From NCBI RefSeq assembly GCF_000346465.2, contig NC_034010.1, forward strand, positions 24,936,079 through 25,000,078: a stretch of DNA of 64,000 nucleotides. Direction: 5' to 3'. Shown here piece by piece: positions 24,024 through 35,484 of this stretch; the stretch's first letter is position 1; every line of letters starts with the position of its first letter. A program made the position numbers and the translations under genes. The stretch comes from Prunus persica. Lineage: Eukaryota > Streptophyta > Magnoliopsida > Rosales > Rosaceae. The notes below the pieces were generated by a model. That model was not told the origin of the DNA and searched no databases. It saw only the letters and a program-made list of their open reading frames with translations.

Positions 24024-26441
24024 ATGTCAGCCCTGGTGCTCAAAATGACCACAGCAGCCTCGTCTATATACCCCAAGAAGAAGCCCTACCACCAAAAGCT
24101 CTCCAATTGGGTTTGGGTCTCCCCACAACGCCCTACCTCTTCCACCACCACCACTCCCTCTCCCTCTTCCCCTCCAGCCCTAAATACCCCCATTCAGGCA
24201 TTTACGCAAACACATAATAAATACGGGTGCAGGATAACCCCATGCGCACCCCTAGCGCACCCCAACCACCCTCACCCTCCTCACATTCTTCTTCAAAACC
24301 TAGGGCCCAGATTTCTTAAATGCCTCTCCGTCTCCTCTCGCAGCAGCAGCAGCTCTAGTGGGGGTTTCTCCGAGGACAAAGGAGAGTCTTCTGGGTCTGG
24401 GTCTGGCTCTGAGCCTGGCCCTGCCGCTGGTCTTATGGCCGATATGGGTTCGGACAATAAAGGCACTGATTGGTACGAGAGCCAATTGTACCAAAACCAC
24501 GACGAATTGTTATCTCCTCTGAAACAGCGCCAACAACAACAACAACAGCATTCTTCCTCCAAATTGCTCACCTTGCCCACCATTCTAACGCTCGGCCGCG
24601 TTGCCTCTGTGCCGATTCTCATTAGCAGTATGATTTGCTTTTGTTTTCATTGGCAATTGTGTATCTGGCTGATTTTTTGATTACCCATGTGGGTTTTATT
24701 TGTTTTTCGTTTACATTGATGCCTATCGGAGCTCCAATAAAATTGGAGCAGTCATATTTTGGCAATTGGTTATGTTCATATATCTGGGTTTTGTCGGCAT
24801 TCTAGGTTTCTGCAGATTTTGATTTGGATGCGTAATGCCCTTGCATTTTCATTTGGCTTACGTGGGTTTTTTTTTCCCCCTTCATTGTCCTAGCTTTCTA
24901 CGTGGATAGTCGGTGGGGAACAACTGCTACAACAAGTATTTTCATTGCTGCAGCAATTACTGATTGGCTTGATGGGTACATTGCTCGAAAGGTTAACTTT
25001 TTTACTCTGTCTCGACTCTGAGATCAATTTTCAATTGATTTTGGGAATTTTAATGCTTGAGGTTTTATTGGGGACAATTTTATTGACTTCTTAAGAATTT
25101 ATTTGCATTTCAGATGAGGTTGGGATCTGCTTTTGGTGCTTTTTTGGATCCCGTAGCTGACAAGGTATTTTTCTTTCTTATCAAGTTCAAATTTAACACG
25201 TTCATTGTCAATTTCAGATTGTTTCTGTTTATTATTATTCTTTAAAACTGTTTTAGAGTTCTAAATTTGATTGTCATCCTGCTGAATGCAGCTCATGGTT
25301 GCAGCCACACTGGTTTTGTTGTGTTCCAGGCCTTTGGATGTTGCTATGTTTGGGCAAGTTCCATGGTTGCTGGTTGTTCCTTCAATTGCCATAATCGGTA
25401 GAGAGGTATTATATAATTCTACTTACCTTCTTTATTTCCTTAGTTATTGATTCATCGATTCAGGACTTGCGTTTCTTGCCCTTTTTTCTTGTGATGACTG
25501 ACCAATAAAATATTTCACTGGTATGTTAGTAATTGTCAAAATGGAATTTGATTGGATTTTTGGCACCTAGGAAATCATAGTTAGTAGAAAATTTGCATTT
25601 GCCTGTATTTAACATGAAATTGTACATGCATGATGTTGCATGTAGAAAGTACGAGGGTATCTTCCTAAAGATGTGGGGTCTAGGGTATCATGTATTTGGA
25701 CGGCATATTGAATTGGGGTTTGCAAATATCTTGTCATGATCTCTTCATCCATTTTTTGTGTATGAATGTGCATGTTGTTCTTGTGAGTTCCTGCTGATCA
25801 AGTTTTACTGTTTTAGGATCATGTTTGCTCAAATAAGCAATTATCAACTGCTCTATCTTGCCCCGTACTTGTGCAATCATTCTTGTTGTGTAGTTTTATT
25901 GATTCTATTGAATTGATAGTACTGTCTTACAAATCAGTTTGCATCTTATTTTTAGATAACCATGTCTGCAGTTAGAGAATGGGCTGCTTCTCAGAACAGT
26001 AAGCTTTTAGAGGTTTGGTTTCCTTCCCCATGCCACCTTGTCATTTTAGAACTTAAAAAGCTTTTTAGCTGTAACACATATCATAAACAAAGTAGTTATT
26101 AGAATGGTGAATATTCTCAGGCTGTTGCTGTAAATAACTTGGGAAAGTGGAAAACAGCCACACAGATGATCGCGCTAACTGTCCTCTTGGCCACCCGAGA
26201 CAGCAGGTAAATTGTCTGTTTTGATTGGCTTTTGATCTTTTCTCTTTAGGTCAATACAGTTGAAAGATTTGGTAGTTTCTGACCCCTTTGCTTCCATCAC
26301 CTACCATCCAACTTTTGCAGTCTTGGAAGACCAGAGGCTCTAGTAGCTTCGGGTGTTGCTTTGCTTTATATTTCAGCAGGGCTTGCTGTATGGTCTTTAG
26401 TTGTGTATATGAGCAAGATATGGAAAGTACTGCTGAAGTAG
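24024..26441 (+). CDS. PGP1: CDP-diacylglycerol-glycerol-3-phosphate 3-phosphatidyltransferase (PGP synthase)
   Basis: Makes phosphatidylglycerophosphate from CDP-diacylglycerol and glycerol-3-phosphate, the committed step to phosphatidylglycerol in plastids and, through dual targeting, cardiolipin in mitochondria. Seven exons join: 24024-24627, 24894-24991, 25114-25164, 25292-25405, 25956-26012, 26121-26206 and 26321-26441 (376 aa). The CDP-alcohol phosphotransferase signature DG-x2-AR-x8-G-x3-D-x3-D is complete at residues 228-250 and spans the exon 2/3 junction. The first roughly 180 residues are Ser/Pro/Thr/His-rich with a short poly-Gln run. They read as a long transit peptide plus linker; the membrane part starts near LLTLPTILTLGR. 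Several hydrophobic segments follow, ending with SAGLAVWSLVVYMSKIW. A second Met at residue 8 could also serve as start. The neighbouring Rab-GAP gene is divergent. Confidence 0.95.
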
Positions 26442-27600
26442 TGTGTGTGCTGTTGCTCTGTGTCTACGGATATACATACTTCTCAACTGAGCAATCATCT
26501 CAAATGCGAAGAAGTACTTGTTAGTGCTCTGTACATGAACCCCGTAATGAGCCATTGGAGCATCCTGCTGATAGTCGATGGAGGGGATAACCGCTATTGC
26601 TAAAGTTTCTGCAGTATTAAGTAAATTGCACTTTCATATTTTGGGCGGGGTAGTATCATTTTGTTTGATTGCTCCCCTCGGCGACTTTATATTCTCACAG
26701 CTGTCAGGTTCATCTGACTTTTCAGGATAATAGAGATGTTGAAACAAAATTTCCTCTTTACATCACATTTTGGTTATTCAATTTTTTGTTCTTTGAAAAA
26801 AATATGTACACTGATTTGGAAGATGATGGTTCTTTGAAGCCGAGATGATGTTGGAGGATGTGGCATTAATTAATTTAGTTGCTGCTGCAGTTTGGCGCTG
26901 GAGATGGCTTATGTTTGTTGATTCTAGAAAGTGTAAACAAAAATAATCTACGGCTAAAGAAAGTAGCTTTCTGAGTTCCCCTTATATGCTTATGGCATTT
27001 ACTTTGCAGAGAAGCATTTTATTGATTTTTGCAGGATATTGCAAGATTGATAATATTTCCCTTATAAAAAGGGAAAAAAGCACCGTTTATGCGTTGACCC
27101 ACAACTTGTCCTCGAGGCTTTCTGAGTTACGATGCTTTGGGAAATATTGAGAGATCTCGACTTGAGTGTGCTGAAACTAGCATGAACCATCCTTCTTGGT
27201 TTCAGCCAAACATTTTACCAAAAGAAATATTGTGCAAAAACAAATGGAAGTAAACTGCTAGCAATTGATGTGCAAAATATTGATAAGAATCAAAGCAAAG
27301 GTTATTTCTCTTGTAAAACAATCAGAAAGTCAAGTAAACCAAGGCCCTGATTACTTGGTAGCATGTGATGTCCTCTGCCCATATTCAAAGGATGTTCTGT
27401 TTTGTTCAAATTATTTATATAAAATAAAAGCTGAAAATACCAGTTCAGCTAAGTTAAGATTCCATTCAATAATTACATGATTTGGTTCTCTGAAGAAGCT
27501 GGAGAAATTGAAATTGCAGCGACTCCTAACTTTGTTATGCTGATTTCATTTCTGTGCCTGAAAAACCAATGAATTAAGAAATTAGCACAAGCCATCTTCT
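26442..27600. other. Intergenic DNA between convergent PGP synthase and GSTL genes
   Basis: Contains the two 3' UTRs. A short plus-strand open frame at 27265-27480 has no family signature and is AT-rich. I see no gene, RNA or clear repeat here. Confidence 0.5.
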
Positions 27601-30137
27601 TCAATTCTCATCATTGGCAACAACTTTGGGAATTGACTCCCATGCTGTAACAAGAAAATGTACCAAAAAGCGTCTCTTGTAGCTTTCAACGAGCTCTTTG
27701 GGATCACGCCGGGTTTTTTTGTAAGCTAAATTTTTGTTCATCTCCTACACAATTGATATAGATTCACATGAGTAATATGTTCATAATTGATATAACAATA
27801 CATACATTCATGTTTTAAAACTTGGAATCGCTTCTTGAGGAAGTTCAAAAGCATGTCAAAATGTGAAGCCACTAAATTCATTCTGTACCTCAAACCATGC
27901 TGCCAGTTTAGGCCTGCCTGCAGTGATGTCATACTTCTTCACTTCCAGTGAGAAAGGCTGAAATCTTTCAAGGAATGGAGCATAAGCTATATCCACCTGA
28001 AAATTAAGGACAAAACTTAAAACTTTTCCAATGATGGAGAAAACTTCAAACGAATTTAGCAAAAAAGTATGGAAAAACTGACTGGTAAAGCAAAAATGAG
28101 AACTAAAATACTAATTGAAAGAAAGCAGATATAGCTACCATATTACCAGACTGAAAGTGCCAAGAAAGAAAGGTCCATCTTCAAATTTGGAAAGAGCAGT
28201 TTCAATATAGTCAAATGCAGCACCTGCTTCAACATACGACTACGGTTACATTAGCTCCTCAACTTTATTAACATCAAAAGAAGCAAGTAGTCATCTCACC
28301 AGCTGCCTTGGTTCCGTCCTCTTTAAATGAAGCAAACACAGATTTATTGAAGGAGTCTGTGTAGGACAGCAACTCTTCTGCAAATTCTCTCTTTGCAGGA
28401 TCCTATATTTACAGAGTATGAGCTTTTGTATAGCCTAGAGAAGTCAACATGTAGTAACAATGCATTCCTGAAATCTTACATCAGGGAACAGTGAAGGCCC
28501 TTCAAAGTGACTGTCAATATATCTAATCAAATCAAGACTCTCTCCTTTGACTTCGTTATTGTGTTCCAGCGACGGCACCTATGTTCAAATTTCATATCAG
28601 ACACACCTTGGGCAGAAAATGCAACAGTTAATCAAGTGCAATTAGCTCTGTTTTGTCTTTGTACTTTTTTCAATACAAAATGTGTGCAACTCATAGTATG
28701 ATGGCCCAAAAATATATTTATTGACTACTTTTGACATCCAAATAAGTTTCAATAACAAAACAGTGAGGATTCTTAAGCTCCAATGCGAGGGGTTATTCAA
28801 ATGTTCCATGATATGAAAACCTTCATTGCAATTTCTTATGACTCTATTTTATGCTGAGGAACTGTGCTTTCAATTGCATAACAAAAGCATGGGGAAAAAT
28901 CTTATGTTTGTGTAATCTAGGAAGCAATAACACATAATCTTATTGCAAAAGCTGACCTTGTTAGGTGGGTAGACTTTCTCCTTGTACCAAGCAGGCCTGT
29001 CTTGCAGATCAATAGGAACCAATTGTATATTTTCCTCCAGTCCCTGTTCCCAGCAAACATCAAGGATTAAAGGGAAGATCTTGTGGAGAAAACAAGGATA
29101 GCTTAAGCACCATCATAGCCAACATAGTAAGATTTGTCCACAAACAAGACAACAATAAAGACTCGTCCACAACTAGAGCAAACATTGGTACCTCAGAAAA
29201 AGGTCGTCCATAACCTCATACTAGCCCTTGCAGTTAGCCGTCTACTCTCACTCTCAGGCTTAATGTAAAGAGTTCTATTCAATTATTTTTTTTTGGAAGA
29301 AGATTCACAAAGTTCTTTTCTTCTCCGAATTTTTTGTGCAACCATTGAAAATGAGAAAAAGAGACCAAATCAAGTGAAACCAGACTGTGAAGTGCCTTTA
29401 GAAACAACCTTACAGTTCCGGGAAATCCACGCACGCTGTGCATATGGGCATTGGTAAGATATATACAACCTTCAACAATACAACAAACCCAACATTCCCA
29501 ATAGTTAGATTGACATTAACAAAATTACAAACCCAAATAATGTAAAATATGTTGCAACGGGCATTGAAACAAACAGAATTTTGGAATTACAAGAACTTGC
29601 GAACTACAAAAGTCTAACAAAAAACTAAATGCAACGAAGCAGTGAAAATCCAGCAATCTATACCAACCTTGTTTTCCCATCGAAGAGCGGAGGTGGGTCT
29701 GAGGTAGAAGTCAGAGCTGGTGGCAGAACCTCTTGCCCACTTCCCCATAAGAACAAAACCAAAAACAAAAACAAATTCTCAGCTTATTTATGAAGTAAAA
29801 TATGAACACTTTTACAGCTCTAGTTATTGGTTGGGTTCTTAGAGACGGAAAAAGGAATAAACTTTAGATTTTTCGCATTTTCGGGGCAACCAAACAGGAG
29901 ACAAGTAACATACCCAGTTGCCATAGTTGCAGAGAGTGAAGCTCTGGTTTTCTTTCCAAAAGAAGCTTGAAGTCGAAGCTTAGGAGGAGATAGTATGGTG
30001 GTGTTTGGAAATTTGGCTATCACTGGTTTATTAGAGAGAGAGAAAGGGACTGAATTTGACAGGTGTGGCCAAGAGGGCAGAGAGGATGATGAAGTAGAAG
30101 CAGCAGTGCCTCTCAAACTCACGTTCAAAATAGCCAT
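27601..30137 (-). CDS. Glutathione S-transferase, lambda class (GSTL / IN2-1 type), plastid-targeted
   Basis: Lambda GSTs are thioltransferase-like enzymes that use an active-site cysteine to deglutathionylate small molecules such as quercetin adducts. Nine exons join in frame: 30137-29914, 29739-29668, 29469-29409, 29043-28957, 28578-28480, 28402-28300, 28223-28147, 27996-27889 and 27744-27601 (324 aa). EVLPPALTSTSDPPPLFDG, then LYISYQCPYAQRAWISRNCK with the catalytic Cys106 on its own 61 bp exon, LVPIDLQDRPAWYKEKVYP, VPSLEHNNEVKGESLDLIRY and VDIAYAPFLERFQ are all class signatures. Residues 1-71 are Ser/Thr/Pro-rich and look like a chloroplast transit peptide. An in-frame ATG at 29924 (residue 72) matches the usual start of cytosolic lambda GSTs, so two forms are possible. 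The C-terminal extension after YKRRF is longer than I expect for the family. Confidence 0.93.
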
Positions 30138-30890
30138 TGCGGTTTGGGTTGGTTCGGCTGCTGGTTATGTATTTATTTATGTTGACATATTTCACAGAAT
30201 TTTTCAAAGCACAAACAAAAGACTGAAAAAGAAGGTGGTTTGGACTTTGGATTCTTAGATACCAATCAGAAAAGGTTCAGCTGGTTGTGTATTTATACCT
30301 TATTTTTAGTAAGATGCATCTCAGTCCCTGTGTATCTTAACTGTTGGCTTTGTATTTATACGAAGTGAGATCTAGCTCAGTGTAGGGCTTTGACTTGCAG
30401 ATAGTGATCTCATCTCATGTTCGAACCCATGCGAATCTCCTTTCATTTTTCATTTGTAATTTACATCGCTTATATTTTTATTAAAAAAAGAATTTATTAG
30501 AAGGGAGCACAATGTTCTTCGTTGAGAAATAAAATGCTTCCAGTCTTATATTCTCAAGGCAAGCAGCCTAATTAATTCGTATTAAGTGGTAGCTCTTTTG
30601 AAAAATATGTCATGCCCCAATGGCGGGTTAAGCCTGTTTTCTAGTCATTGACTTTCCATCTATACTGAAATTTCTTGTGGTATTATGTAAAAATAAAACA
30701 AATAAAAAAATTCATGAAGCACAGCTATACATCAGAAGAAGGAGAAAAAAGAAAAGATGTAAAAAAAGACCCAAAATTCTGCCTTTAACTCTCCTCTTTG
30801 AAAAGAAAACAAAAGCTTTTTGTTTCTTAGTACAAACGAAGAAACCAGGGGTTTGAGTGATAGATCATCTGAAGTTCTGAACCTCCCAAT
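30138..30890. other. Intergenic DNA between GSTL promoter and PP2C 3' end
   Basis: The GSTL and PP2C genes are head-to-tail on the minus strand. This gap holds the GSTL promoter, a tRNA-like SINE candidate and the PP2C 3' UTR. No other gene is seen. Confidence 0.55.
30361..30492 (+). mobile_element. SINE-like tRNA-derived element
   Basis: An A-box-like TAGCTCAGTGTAGGG at 30373 is followed about 40 bp later by a B-box-like TGTTCGAACCC at 30419. About 55 bp further on comes an A-rich tail (TTAAAAAAAG). The order and spacing suit a pol III-transcribed plant SINE. I could not define target duplications, so the ends are approximate. It is not a functional tRNA gene: I see no acceptor-stem pairing. 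Confidence 0.5.
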
Positions 30891-33073
30891 CTAGGTGCTG
30901 GCAGGGACACCGCCACTTCCCTTAACTGAAAGCAGAGGCCCATGCCAGTGGCTACGACTGACCAGATGCGAATCTAGGAACAGCACTACCACTGTGATAT
31001 CATCATGAAAATGTCTCCTCACCCCTCGGTCGATCTTTTTTAAGTCGGAGTATCTCATTTCTCTCTTCTTGGCTGCTTCGTGAAGCGCAGCTTTGACAAG
31101 TTTCCTTGCAATACCCTGCAAAAACATGGGAAATATTATAGCAGGTCCAGCAGCAACTAGAATAAAAGATGATTTCCAACTAATCTTACAATATAATACA
31201 TACAAAACAAAACCAATCTACATTTAGATTAATGATTTTGAAGGTTGAAGTTTTATAGTTGAAAATTTCTAGAATGTGCCAGTTTTTCTTAATAATATAC
31301 GAATTGTAAAACCTATTATTCCGATAGCAAGAGTAAAGGATCTTTCCTGACGTGATTTAGAAACACATCCAATCATATAACATACTCAAGTAAATTCAAA
31401 AGAAATTTAAAACTTAACATAGGAACCATACATTACGCGGATAGTTCTGGACAATGTCAACTGCCTCTTGACTGCTTAACTGCTCCCATAGGCCATCTGA
31501 TGCAAATATGAGAAACTGATCTTCAGGGTAGAGTTTTTGGACTAATATTGTTGGCTCAGCTTTAAGGATCGGCTTGTGGAAGGGTTCTGATAGTCTAAAC
31601 TTTGCCAATAGAGGTTCTTTGTTAAATTCTTGCCGCTTCAGGTAGGCATCGCCAATGGACCTTGAAACCTGCAAGACAAAACACATATCTCTAAATTAAT
31701 GCTTCTCAACTCAGGTTTAGAACTAAAAGTCAAACACATATAAACCCCACTTGTCCAATTCCAAATCCATTCCAATAATGGCACCACTCTAGTCGAGAAA
31801 TACAATATATGTCCATCATCGAAATATTGAGAAAACTAAAGGAAATTAACTGTATGTTTACTAAAAAAATCATGTAGCATAGAATTGGTGGAGTCACACA
31901 CGAGTCAAAAGGAAAAAGATCACTATGCTTAGGGTAACAGAAAATGACTCATAAGAGATTAAAAGAGATTTAAGAACAGATAAGAAAAAGAATTACCTGT
32001 ATCAAACCCTTCACGCGCCACACCTTGTGCTTTAGTACCACAATCTGTGGATCATCGGGATGCAACGAGCGCAGTTCCTCTCTCACAGATTCTATACTTG
32101 CATTGTGTTCGATTGATAACTGAACAGCTTTTACCTGTTTAACGGTCTTTTCCAGTCTTCCTAAAACCACCCGAGAATCTCCCGCATTTGCTATGTATAG
32201 CAGCCCACTACATACTACGCCTACCAAACAACATGAACCAACAGAAGCAAGCAGTGGCTTAATTATCCACTGCTTCTTTACTAGAGAGAGGAATTCCTCT
32301 TCAGTTGCCAAAAATGCTTTGGTGATAACATCAGCGGACATACCCTGATTCTCTGATGTGAATTCTGCACCATGAATAGCTGTCAAGTCAGTAAATATAT
32401 GCATTAGCTATCTAAATATTGGGAGCATCATCTACATAAAATAAGGAAGTTTAATAGTTTCCACAAAAATTGGTAACTGCAGGGATGGCACATACTACTC
32501 TTTTATCTTGCAAGACACAAGAAAATACTACTTTCCCAGTTTTTTATTTTACTACTACTTCCTTATGAGCTACTGCAGAAACATCCAGGCATTAGCCAAA
32601 AACTGACCAAAATGCATTAGAATGCGGCATTCTCCCATCACCAAAGTATATAGCAATAGCAGCATTAGTTTAGGTATAATAAGATGAATTTAGGAGATTT
32701 GGTATAATAAAAATATTAATGGTGCAAGTCAAGGGAACAACGCACTCTTAAAATTGTTGAACAAGTGCTCATTTAAAAACCGGGATGCTTCTGGACCTCC
32801 ATGTCCATCATAAATTCCAACAAATGTTCCATGAGGACCTGATTCGAGCGAGCTCAGTGGCCCTGATTCAAGTTGGCTATGGTCTTCCAACAAATTGTTT
32901 GCTTGAATTACCGCCATTGAGAAATCCCCGTTAACATGGTGTCCTGAATCTTTGTGCCACAACAAACCATCAAGCCGACCACTCACGTCCCCGCCTCTAT
33001 TATTAGAATTTTCACCCTCAACAGAAGGTTTCCAACACGGTGCCACAAGCTTCATTAGCGTAGTTGATACCAT
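30891..33073 (-). CDS. Protein phosphatase 2C, clade D (PP2C.D)
   Basis: Mg/Mn-dependent Ser/Thr phosphatase. Clade D members dephosphorylate plasma-membrane H+-ATPases and are inhibited by SAUR proteins in auxin-driven acid growth. Four exons join: 33073-32746, 32364-31997, 31668-31432 and 31115-30891 (385 aa). The N-terminus [17 protein letters not shown] is typical of clade D. Metal-binding and core motifs are all present: [61 protein letters not shown] and [12 protein letters not shown]. The first exon carries [12 protein letters not shown], another clade mark. A donor at about 33752 (ACAAG/GTATGG) and acceptor at about 33298 (TGCAG/GTTATT) suggest a 5' leader intron (inferred). The clade is clear; the exact orthologue (D1 or D4 type) is from memory. 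Confidence 0.95.
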
Positions 33074-33924
33074 CCCTTACATATTCTCAACCAAATGATC
33101 CAGCAAGTAAATTATTCATCGAGTATATGTTTGTGAACAAGATCTAATCTTGGTGTTTCCTCTAGCTTCCCTACAATTACAAAATCCAAGTAACAGACTC
33201 CACAAATCAAATACTCATTGATGAATGGGGACATTAATCTGCAGGGGTGTAAAACATCTAACGATTTGAACGATTTGATGGGTATGTGAATAACCTGCAT
33301 ATAAATTGGAGATAAAGATTAAACTGCAAACACAACCAAAGTCAAAAGTATACCCAAAATAAAAAACAGATTGAAAGGTGCGCAAAACCAGACAACATGA
33401 GTTTGGGACGACAATCAAATTGCAAGCAACCTTAAACTCAGTAGGTTTTAATTGAAAAAGACATAACAAAATGGGCATGCCCAGAAACAGCAAGAGTTTT
33501 CTAGAAAAACAAAAATGCAAACTTTATCGATGAATAGATCATCATACAAACTAAGGGGTATTTCCAGAAAATTTATCAACTTCAAAAGTGAGACAAATAT
33601 CAAAACCATAAATCCAATGTCTATACAGACATATGGGTTTGTAATAAAAATTGCATACCAAATAATTCCATTGCAATGATTAACATTGAAGCATAATATA
33701 GAACAAAAACAAGTTCTTTTCTTTAAGCATGAAATGAACAAAATCTCCATACCTTGTATTCAATATGTCGGAGGGATTCTTTTAGCCCTCTGTCTATGAT
33801 AATTCATCTGTTGCTGAAAATAACCATTTTTATATGGATTAGACTGAGAACCAATGAAACAGATTTGGAATGTTCTGACAGAAAAAAAAAGGTTGTCAGA
33901 AACGTGGAAAGGGTAGATCGAAAG

Positions 33925-33927
<3 letters not shown>

Positions 33928-33966
<39 letters not shown>
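33928..33966. repeat. (GA)n microsatellite in PP2C leader/promoter
   Basis: About 19 GA units lie just upstream of the inferred leader exon of the PP2C gene, within 900 bp of its start codon. Confidence 0.95.
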
Positions 33967-33969
<3 letters not shown>

Positions 33970-35484
33970 GAAGCAGTAATTGGTTCTCTTTCCTTTTCCT
34001 TAATGTTATTTTATTTTCTTTCTTCTAGGGAAAGAGATTATGCATACAATACAACAAACCCCTCGCCCTCGGTTTGAAAAACCATCATAAGGGAGAGAGC
34101 TGCTGAGGCCTTTTGGGTTGGATTTTCAGTTTAGGTATTCTAATTTATGGGCTGGGGTTTTGACTTTGACCTGCAACAAACCACCATTTCAGGCAACTTT
34201 TGCTCATCTTCCCTTCTCCTTAATATAGTAAACTCTAATAAGTTCTTCTTCAGAATCATTAAAGAATTTTCCCACTTTGCCAATAATATTATGTTTTGGA
34301 ATTTTTTGGGAATAAAGTTGACAACTTGCTACACTATCTATTGGCCAATCATAATATCTTGCTAATTGACCTTCTAGCTATATTTTATGGTTTTGCTTAT
34401 GCATTCGGTTGTCACTTGCAAATGAACACACTTCGCTTTATTCTTTCCAAAGTACAATGGTACTTTTCTACTCGGTGAAAATCGAAGTTTGAGTTCTCCT
34501 TTTTTTTTAGTTTTGGCACATAATCTTTTTGATGTTTATAAAAGACGTTTATATGTTCACAGATCATATAGATCTTTTTTCTTGTAGAAGATGAAGATTA
34601 ATCAGAGGTATCATACTCACTTTCGTAATCTATAAAGTAGAGAGTAATTATGAACATTAGTCATATCAACTATAAATGTTATTAATAGATAACTAGGTGC
34701 ATGCATCATGATTAATTCCATGTTTTGTTTTGTCTTAAAATTAGACACATCGTTTATATCGATGCATCATGCACTCATTGATTAAACTAAGGATTCGGCT
34801 GTCACTTGCAAAGAGAAACACATCCTTCCAAGTACATGGTACTTTATCTACCACTTGGTGAAAATCGAAGCTTCAACTTTTTATTGGGACATAAGTTTGA
34901 TGTGTTTGAATGAGTTTGTTGTTGATAGGTCTTCTCTTTTTTGTTTTCATCAGAAGAAAATTTATTGATGAGAAGATGACATGCTTGTATAATTTTTGAT
35001 TTTTAAACAAATGCTTTGAATCATCTTTCTACATCGTAAATTTATCATATTTTCTCATTACAGTCATCTGCATATTCATTAGGCCAACGAGTCTTAGCTT
35101 GGTAGAGCTGTTGGCATGTAAGTTAGCAGTCTACGGTTTGATTTCCTATAATTCTATGTATGTGTGAGAATACTTCATTCCTTTTCTAATAGTGACGGAA
35201 AAAAAAAAAAACCTAATATCCATTAACCTGCATTTTGTTGAATACAATATTATAATCCTTGGAGTAAAATTTATAAAGAAGATTCTGATACTTGTTATTG
35301 TTATCCCAATTGAAATTTAAAATTTTGTTATTCCCTTATAAAAAAAAAACCATTTGAATTAGACAGAAAAAGAAAAAGCTCTTTAAGTCCTTAAAATACA
35401 GCAAAGTCTTAAGGACTATATGCCAAAAAAGGGAAAACAACTGGCCGTTAACATTTCCCGCGGACCGTTCAATGCTACCCAACG
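33967..35484. other. Intergenic/promoter DNA between divergent PP2C and amidase genes
   Basis: AT-rich. It holds two imperfect direct copies of a roughly 85 bp sequence (about 34400-34485 and 34793-34875) sharing GTCACTTGCAAA and GGTGAAAATCGAAG. A SINE-like block lies near 35085-35215. The last roughly 100 bp become GC-rich at the amidase start. Confidence 0.5.
35085..35215 (+). mobile_element. SINE-like tRNA-derived element
   Basis: A-box-like TAGCTTGGTAGAGCTG and B-box-like CGGTTTGATTTCC are spaced about 35 bp apart and followed by a long poly-A run (35199-35211). The B box deviates (TTTGA for TTCGA) and no convincing target duplication was found, so this is tentative. Confidence 0.4.
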
